Positions 8,134-12,323 of a stretch of DNA of 12,323 nt are shown piece after piece. Location: contig CAYNGH010000097.1 in the NCBI GenBank assembly GCA_964396845.1, forward strand, positions 1-12,323, given 5' to 3'. The position numbers were made by a program, and so were the translations under genes. The stretch is from CAYNGH01 sp964396845. GTDB taxonomy: Bacteria > Vulcanimicrobiota > JAJTBE01 > CAYNGH01. Positions within the stretch are counted from its first letter, which is position 1. Each line of letters opens with the position of its first letter. The notes beneath the pieces were generated by a model, which did no database searches, was not told the origin of the DNA, and saw nothing but the letters and a program-made list of their open reading frames with translations.

Positions 8134-8675
8134 AATTATTTGTCAGGTTTATGTTGGTTTTTGTAATGTTGTTATTGGTCCAGGGAACTGCGGGGGCTGA
8201 TATGTGGGGTAAGATAGAGCCAGAGAAGATTGAAAGAATAGAGAAAGTTATATACCGGTCAATGGAAGACTGGAATGCCAGGATGAAAATGATAATTACC
8301 TTGAAAAGGGAAATAATTGAACAGCACCAGGAAAGCCTGGCAAAAAAGATAAACCCCGATGGAAAAGAATCGAAACCTCAACATCAGATTCAAAACTATC
8401 AGGGGAGTTACACCAGTCCCATATTCGGCGATTTCATCATTACGGCAGTCGAAGGCAATAACCTTGAAGGCCGTTATTACGATTACGAATTTTCCCTGAA
8501 ACATAAATATTTCGATTACTTTATACTGGAAAAGAAGGAACCCTTTGAAGGAGTCAACCCTCTTGACGGTGGCCTTGTAAGATTTAATACTGACAGATAT
8601 GGAAATGTGAGTTCTCTGTCGATAATAAACGATGAAGGTTCTGCTGATGATAGTTTTGACTTTATTATAAATTAA
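8130..8675 (+). CDS. Secreted DUF3471-like domain protein, possible remnant of a serine hydrolase
   Basis: 181 residues with a clear signal peptide: Lys2 and Arg6, hydrophobic core 7-18, and AGA at 21-23 as likely signal peptidase I site, leaving about 158 mature residues. Residues 25-85 are charged and probably helical. Residues 86-168 (YQGSYTSPIFGDF..., LKHKYFDYF, VRFNTDRYGNVSSLSI) follow the pattern I associate with DUF3471, the beta-rich domain normally found at the C-terminus of Pab87/class C beta-lactamase-like serine hydrolases. The DWNAR segment at 47-51 resembles the linker before that domain in such proteins. No SxxK or YxN catalytic motif exists here, so the hydrolase domain is absent. 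It may be a stand-alone envelope protein or a gene shortened by an internal deletion. GGGGG lies 5 nt before the ATG; the stop is TAA. Family assignment is from memory and moderate. Confidence 0.8.
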   Translation: MKLFVRFMLVFVMLLLVQGTAGADMWGKIEPEKIERIEKVIYRSMEDWNARMKMIITLKREIIEQHQESLAKKINPDGKESKPQHQIQNYQGSYTSPIFGDFIITAVEGNNLEGRYYDYEFSLKHKYFDYFILEKKEPFEGVNPLDGGLVRFNTDRYGNVSSLSIINDEGSADDSFDFIIN

Positions 8676-8685
8676 GGGAGTTTTC

Positions 8686-8710
8686 CAGAAAGGATCCTTC
8701 TGTTTTATTC
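8686..8710 (+). terminator. Probable intrinsic terminator of the secreted-protein gene
   Basis: Eleven bases after the TAA, CAGAAAG and CTTCTG pair (one bulged A) around a GATC loop at 8686-8702. TTTTATTC follows at 8703-8710. Position and U-tract fit a rho-independent terminator; the stem is short, so strength is uncertain. On the opposite strand no T-run follows, so it should not stop leftward transcription. Confidence 0.45.
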
Positions 8711-8711
8711 T

Positions 8712-8870
8712 TTAGTACTGGTTCAAAGTGACGAAGCTGCTTTTATAAAAACCGCCGTCTATGCCGGTGTGTTTGATGGCTTCAGCCATATCATATTTTA
8801 ATGTGTGTCTGTCAACTGCATTAAGCAAACAGAGGCGGACTTTCAGAACATGCCCGGATGATCTTTTTAC
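8712..8870 (-). pseudogene. Short coding-like fragment downstream of the DUF255 gene
   Basis: An open frame of 52 codons on the minus strand between TGA 8873-8871 and TAA 8714-8712. It includes the peptide DMAEAIKHTGIDGGFYKSSF. Its codons (GAC, ATC, ACC, GGC, AGC, TTC, GTC) resemble those of true genes here. It begins where the DUF255 frame ends, has no ATG before the internal Met (ATG 8789-8787), and has no ribosome site. It could be the tail of a decayed gene or chance. No family recognised. Confidence 0.2.
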
Positions 8871-10963
8871 TCAAGCATCTGCCTGAGCTTTTCTGGATCA
8901 GAAACCGGGGGCAGACAGGTGTTTTTCCGGCATAAATATGCAGTCAGGTTTCCGTCTATGGGTTTCATGCCCCTAACCTGGGGCGACAGTAAACATTGGT
9001 CCTCACAAGGCTTTTCCGGGTTGAATATAACAACCATGCCAGGATGATAAGCCCTTGATATAGCCCGTTGAAAATCATCTGCTTCCGGGGAAGAACCTTT
9101 TCCCGAAAGAACAAGATCCATTCTTTCACCCTTTTCAAACTCAAGGGCTGTAAGATAAAAGGTGTAACCTCCGGGCTGGCGAACTGCCTGGGACTGCATC
9201 AACCCGCCAAGATTCTCAGCTCGTTGGGCCAGAGCCTCATCGCCAGTGATTCGGCTGAGGCGAAGCAGGTTATAATAAGCCATGGAATTCCCCGAGGGCA
9301 ACGCTCCATCGTGAAGTCCAATGGGTCTGCCGGGAAGAAGGCTTCCGCGCAAGGCGCACTGATAAAGACTGCAATCGGCCTCATCAGAGAAAAGCTCAAG
9401 CATCCTGTGATTGATTTTCAAGGCCCACCGGAGATATTTAGACTCAAAGGATGCCTGGTAAAGCTCTATCAGACCAAAGACCAGAAAAGCATAATCATCC
9501 AGAAGCCCTTCAATGGCAGCATCCCCTTCCCGGTAGCGGTGCAGAAGGCTCCCGTCAGGTTTAGCCATCCTGTCTATGATGAAATCCGCACACTTGATTG
9601 CTCCCTGTAAATATTCTCCTTCTCCCAGGATCTTCGATCCCTGGGCCAATGCCCCAATCATCAGGCCGTTCCAGTCAGTAAGTATCTTGTCGTCCAGATG
9701 GGGATGAACCCGCTTTTTTCTGGCCTCATAGAGCTTGCTACGGACTTCCTCCAGCCGGTGATTGAATTCTTCCGGGTCCATATTCATATGCCGGGCCAGT
9801 TTTTCCACAGAATCTGCCAAATTAAGCACATTGGCCCCGGTAAAGATACCTGTTGCTTCTTGGGGAAAATTCCCCCCTTCTTCAATGTTGAAAACCTTCA
9901 TGACAAACTCTGAATCATCTTTCCCCAGAATCTCCTGGATCTGGGAAACAGTCCATGTGTAAAACTTCCCCTCTTCACCTTCGCTGTCGGCATCCCAACC
10001 GGAGTAGAAACCTCCCGTGGAATCAGCCATATCCCTCAGAACAAAGGTGAAAATCTCCCTGGCGCTCCTCTTGAAAATTTCCTTTCCCCCTGATTGATAA
10101 GCCTCCAGAAAAGCAGTGGCCGTCAGTGCCTGATCATATAGCATCTTTTCAAAATGAGGCAGAAGCCAGAAACTGTCGGTGGAATATCTGTGAATGCCGA
10201 ATCCCAGCTGGTCGAATATCCCTCCATGACGGATGGCATCAAGGGTTTTCTCCACCATCTCAAGGGCTCCGGCTTCTCCCGTCCGCTTCCAGTAGCGAAG
10301 AAGAAACAAAAGGTTGTGAGGGGTAGGAAACTTTGGAGCACTTCCGAAGCCTCCCCATCTTGAATCAAAGCTTCCCCAAAGTGCCTGAAAACCTTTTTCC
10401 GACAGATCCAGATGAGGCTTTTCTTCCAGTTTAAATTTGGTGGCATCTTCAATTGCCTTGGTGATCCTGTTTCCTGCTGTTTCAAGCTCTTCCCGCTGGT
10501 TTTCCCAGAGCCATATCAGCCGGGGAAGAAGTTCTATCATACCGATGCGTCCCCTGTTTCCCTGCCGGGGATAATAGGTGCCGGCAAAGAACGGCCTGCC
10601 CCGGGGAGTCATTACAATGGTAAGGGGCCAGCCACCGCCCCCGGTAAGAGCCTGGCATACCGTCATATAATACTGGTCAACATGGGGAAGCTCTTCCCGG
10701 TCAACCTTCACCGATATAAAGCCTTTGTTTAATATTTCTGCCACTTCCGGGTCATGGAAAGACTCCTTTGCCATCACATGGCACCAGTGACAGGTTGAAT
10801 AACCCACTGACAGGAATATGGGCCTGTTTTCCCTGCGGGCCTTCTCAAATGCCTCTTCTCCCCAGGGATACCAGTCCACCGGATTGTGAGCATGCTGGAT
10901 CAAGTAAGGACTCTTCTCCCCGGCCAGATGATTTTGTGATAACGATGAGTTGCTTTTTAACAA
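8867..10963 (-). CDS. DUF255 / YyaL-type thioredoxin-domain protein (SSP411 family)
   Basis: 698 residues, the usual length for this family (B. subtilis YyaL, mammalian SPATA20). The N-terminal thioredoxin-like domain (about 10-175) carries the family signatures: NHLAGEKSPYLIQHAHNPVDW at 11-31, CHWC at 58-61 in STCHWCHVM, DREELPHVD at 88-96, and GGGGWPLTIVMTP then FFAGTYYP to 132. The rest (about 190-698) fits the alpha/alpha-barrel part related to N-acylglucosamine epimerase and glycoside-hydrolase folds, ending with the typical AYLCRKNTC element. No signal peptide, so probably cytoplasmic. The biochemical role of the family is not settled; a redox or carbohydrate-linked function is usually inferred. 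The start is TTG, chosen because AAGGAGGG lies 6 nt upstream and conserved sequence begins about ten residues in. The stop is TAA. It is convergent with the secreted-protein gene and divergent from the GNAT gene; nothing ties it to the NRPS. Confidence 0.93.
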   Translation of the reverse strand: MLKSNSSLSQNHLAGEKSPYLIQHAHNPVDWYPWGEEAFEKARRENRPIFLSVGYSTCHWCHVMAKESFHDPEVAEILNKGFISVKVDREELPHVDQYYMTVCQALTGGGGWPLTIVMTPRGRPFFAGTYYPRQGNRGRIGMIELLPRLIWLWENQREELETAGNRITKAIEDATKFKLEEKPHLDLSEKGFQALWGSFDSRWGGFGSAPKFPTPHNLLFLLRYWKRTGEAGALEMVEKTLDAIRHGGIFDQLGFGIHRYSTDSFWLLPHFEKMLYDQALTATAFLEAYQSGGKEIFKRSAREIFTFVLRDMADSTGGFYSGWDADSEGEEGKFYTWTVSQIQEILGKDDSEFVMKVFNIEEGGNFPQEATGIFTGANVLNLADSVEKLARHMNMDPEEFNHRLEEVRSKLYEARKKRVHPHLDDKILTDWNGLMIGALAQGSKILGEGEYLQGAIKCADFIIDRMAKPDGSLLHRYREGDAAIEGLLDDYAFLVFGLIELYQASFESKYLRWALKINHRMLELFSDEADCSLYQCALRGSLLPGRPIGLHDGALPSGNSMAYYNLLRLSRITGDEALAQRAENLGGLMQSQAVRQPGGYTFYLTALEFEKGERMDLVLSGKGSSPEADDFQRAISRAYHPGMVVIFNPEKPCEDQCLLSPQVRGMKPIDGNLTAYLCRKNTCLPPVSDPEKLRQMLE

Positions 10964-10969
10964 TCTTCA

Positions 10970-10977
10970 CCCTCCTT
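10970..10977 (-). promoter_or_regulatory. Ribosome binding site fixing a TTG start for the DUF255 gene
   Basis: AAGGAGGG on the minus strand, 6 nt before the TTG at 10963-10961. It is a near-perfect Shine-Dalgarno sequence. The next in-frame ATG would lie beyond the CHWC motif (Met64), which makes the TTG the convincing initiation codon. Confidence 0.8.
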
Positions 10978-11034
10978 GTTTTATCTGAAGCAGAATTTCA
11001 ATCTGCCCTAAACAGAAAAACCCCAGATCAAGCC

Positions 11035-11226
11035 TCAGGGTTCCCCTGGTCTGAAGTAATCCTGAAAGACAGAAGCACTAAATTTGAGTTGAAATTTCAC
11101 CATCTCCAGCATTGGGCGGTAAAATTTGTCCACCGCCATATCTTCAAAACGTATCAGGTTGTCCTTGGGAGTTCTTATAAATATTGCCTTCAAATCAAAC
11201 AAATCGTCAATCCTATGATGATATAT
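11035..11226 (-). pseudogene. 63-codon coding-like frame, probable gene remnant
   Basis: Between TGA 11229-11227 and TGA 11037-11035 the minus strand encodes 63 residues with a protein-like composition, for example KAIFIRTPKDNLIRFEDMAV and KFYRPMLEMVKFQLKFSASV. Codon choice (AAG GAC AAC CTG; GTG GAC; TAC CGC; CTG GAG) looks genuine. The first ATG is only at 11139 (34 residues left) and lacks a ribosome site. That argues for a 5'-truncated remnant rather than a working gene. I do not recognise the family. It lies upstream of the DUF255 gene on the same strand. Confidence 0.3.
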
Positions 11227-11247
11227 TCAAGGCAAAAATGAAAAACC

Positions 11248-11373
11248 ATGCCGAAAAAAGACTTTGACATAAAATTATTTTGCGACGACTACAATATCAA
11301 AAGGACAGATTACTGCAGTTGGGAAGGTGAAAGGATAAGGGGCGAAGTATTTCAAGCAAGCATAAAGTTATAA
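11248..11373 (+). CDS. Small 41-residue hypothetical ORF
   Basis: ATG to TAA, 41 residues beginning MPKKDFDIKLFCDDYNIKRT and containing DYCSWEGERIRGEVF. Composition is charged and soluble, with two cysteines and no membrane segment. No clear Shine-Dalgarno sequence precedes it (the nearest AAGG is about 15 nt upstream), and it ends 44 bp before the GNAT start on the same strand. It may be the N-terminal stump of a decayed gene or a real small protein. No family recognised. Confidence 0.3.
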   Translation: MPKKDFDIKLFCDDYNIKRTDYCSWEGERIRGEVFQASIKL

Positions 11374-11402
11374 AAAGTTCACAAACACTTGAAGCGAAAT
11401 AA

Positions 11403-11408
11403 GAGGAG
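11403..11408 (+). promoter_or_regulatory. Ribosome binding site fixing a TTG start for the GNAT gene
   Basis: GAGGAG, 9 nt before the TTG at 11418. An in-frame TAA lies at 11400-11402. No in-frame ATG occurs until about codon 183, so TTG is the only sensible initiation codon. Confidence 0.65.
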
Positions 11409-11417
11409 AATACATAC

Positions 11418-12323
11418 TTGATAATTCGAGGAATCAGCCATCAGGAAATCCAGCGTTTTGCCGATCTGGACGGTGCCATAGAAAATGGGGAGAAACACCT
11501 GAATTTCCTCCAGGAGTCCCTGGAAAGAGGTGAAACCCGCCTTTCCTGGTGCTTTGTAGCGGAAGAAAATGGGGTTTTTAAGGCCAGACTCGCCTATTTC
11601 AGCTTTTCACCGCCCCCCTTTGAGCTGGAGATTTATCTTCTTCAACTCCCCTGGGAGGGCAATTACGCCGACGTGGGCAAAAGCCTGATTAATAAGAGCT
11701 TGGAGTCATTTAGCCGGAAAGAAGTATCCCTTGTGGAATGCAGGATTTTCCCCGGCTCAACTCCCTGCTTTGAAGAGAGAAAGGCCGTCCTGGAAAGGAC
11801 GGGATTCGCTCTGTTGCAGGAAAAGGTCCGTTACATTTTTGCAGATGGCGTATTGCCTCCGTGGGAAACCCGGTTGACATTCAGGACAATCGAAGAAACT
11901 GGAGAGGATGAATTCATCAGGGCTGTGGAACTGGTAACCAGGGAAACTCTGGACCGATCTTTTATGGAACCGGTGGAGCGGGTTGGCACGAAAGAAGCCG
12001 CCAGAAACTACTTCCTCACCCTGAAGAACATAGAGTTTGACCCGGATCTGTGGTGTCTGGGCTACGATGAAACCGGCACCCTTGGGGGGCTGGTGATTTC
12101 CCAGAGGCTGGGCAAAGAAGAAGGGGCCATAAATTACATCGGCGTAGCTCCCCATCTCCGGGGAAAAAGATACGGCAGGGACTTCCTGATAAAAGGGACG
12201 GCAATGCTGATGGATAGGGATATTGCTAAAATTATCGCCGATATTGATGTTCTGAACCATCCCCTGGAAGAATCCCTCCGGTGGGCAGGTTACCAGAAAG
12301 AATGCAACTTTTTGGTTTATGAG
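11418..12323 (+). CDS. GNAT-family N-acetyltransferase, tandem-like (3' end outside window)
   Basis: 302 codons without a stop, running off the right edge. Members transfer an acyl group from acyl-CoA to an amine; the substrate here is unknown. The C-terminal half (about 152-302) has the canonical acetyl-CoA-binding motif A: strand NYIGVAP at 239-245, then LRGKRYGRDFL at 247-257, an R-x-x-G-x-G type loop with Arg in place of the middle Gly. It ends with the usual LNHPLEESLRWAGYQ segment at 279-292. The N-terminal half (1-150) also closes with a GNAT-like ending (LERTGFALLQEKVRYIF, 125-141) but has no obvious CoA loop. So the protein looks like a pseudo-GNAT followed by an active GNAT. TTG start. 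Divergent from the DUF255 gene; no link to the NRPS is visible. The C-terminus appears close to completion. Confidence 0.85.
   Translation, partial: MIIRGISHQEIQRFADLDGAIENGEKHLNFLQESLERGETRLSWCFVAEENGVFKARLAYFSFSPPPFELEIYLLQLPWEGNYADVGKSLINKSLESFSRKEVSLVECRIFPGSTPCFEERKAVLERTGFALLQEKVRYIFADGVLPPWETRLTFRTIEETGEDEFIRAVELVTRETLDRSFMEPVERVGTKEAARNYFLTLKNIEFDPDLWCLGYDETGTLGGLVISQRLGKEEGAINYIGVAPHLRGKRYGRDFLIKGTAMLMDRDIAKIIADIDVLNHPLEESLRWAGYQKECNFLVYE

Larger units (their letters stand above)
10964..11417. other. Divergent intergenic region with probable gene remnants
   Basis: 454 bp between the DUF255 gene (-) and the GNAT gene (+). It holds the two Shine-Dalgarno sites, a 63-codon coding-like frame on the minus strand (11035-11226), a 41-residue ORF on the plus strand (11248-11373) and an imperfect palindrome GCAGA-N7-TCTGC (10990-11006). 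A TTGACA at 11264-11269 with TACAAT at 11290-11295 has a 20-bp spacer, too long for a standard promoter. No convincing promoter for either flanking gene was identified. Confidence 0.5.

Noticed and set aside
8738..8765. Terminator for the DUF255 transcript (CCG...CGG followed by TTTTT on the minus strand)
   Set aside because: The stem is only about 4 bp with a long loop and mismatches, so the T-run alone does not make a credible terminator.
8776..8789. ATGGC-TTCA-GCCAT hairpin
   Set aside because: Only a 5-bp stem with no clear U-tract on either side, and it overlaps a coding-like frame.
11264..11295. TTGACA ... TACAAT as a promoter for the GNAT gene
   Set aside because: The hexamers are good but the spacer is 20 bp, outside the usual 16-18, and the region overlaps the small ORF at 11248-11373.
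11757..12260. 167-residue minus-strand ORF
   Set aside because: It is antisense to the GNAT gene, whose motif A is clear in the plus frame; the minus-frame peptide has no recognisable features.

Overview
The window carries a compact two-gene natural-product operon on the minus strand, followed rightwards by a small secreted protein (+), a DUF255/YyaL-type thioredoxin-fold protein (-) and the start of a GNAT acetyltransferase (+). Coding DNA has moderate GC, while about 7680-8715 is visibly AT-richer. Strong GGAGG-type ribosome sites and two TTG start codons with good Shine-Dalgarno spacing would suit a Clostridia-type Firmicute. This is inference; no rRNA or other taxonomic marker is present.

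Layout. (1) 7656 to 1 (-): an Sfp-type phosphopantetheinyl transferase, then, 75 bp downstream, a dimodular NRPS with order C-A-T-C-A-T-reductase. A TTGTTG-16-TATAAT promoter lies 45-52 bp ahead of the PPTase start. The NRPS reading frame is broken by one TAG at 93-91 inside the terminal thioester-reductase domain. The same frame stays open to the window edge and keeps coding recognisable reductase sequence, so the gene is either nonsense-mutated, mis-sequenced or read through (TAG is also the pyrrolysine codon). (2) 7657-8129: AT-rich intergenic DNA with one clean hairpin and a possible 26-residue leader ORF. (3) 8130-8675 (+): a signal-peptide protein consisting almost only of a DUF3471-like domain. 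(4) 10963-8867 (-): complete DUF255 protein with a CHWC motif and TTG start. (5) 10964-11417: about 450 bp with two short coding-like ORFs, probably remnants. (6) 11418 to the end (+): GNAT protein, incomplete.

How it may work together: the PPTase would load phosphopantetheine onto the two carrier domains of the NRPS, and the terminal reductase would release a dipeptide as an aldehyde, which could cyclise. The first condensation domain has lost its catalytic His (HPVIADK instead of HHxxxDG), so the line may behave functionally like A-T-C-A-T-R, the organisation of the Staphylococcus AusA/AusB pyrazinone system, which also pairs an NRPS with a PPTase. The second A domain has a threonine-like pocket; the first is unassigned. 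No tRNA, rRNA, CRISPR array or insertion sequence was seen.
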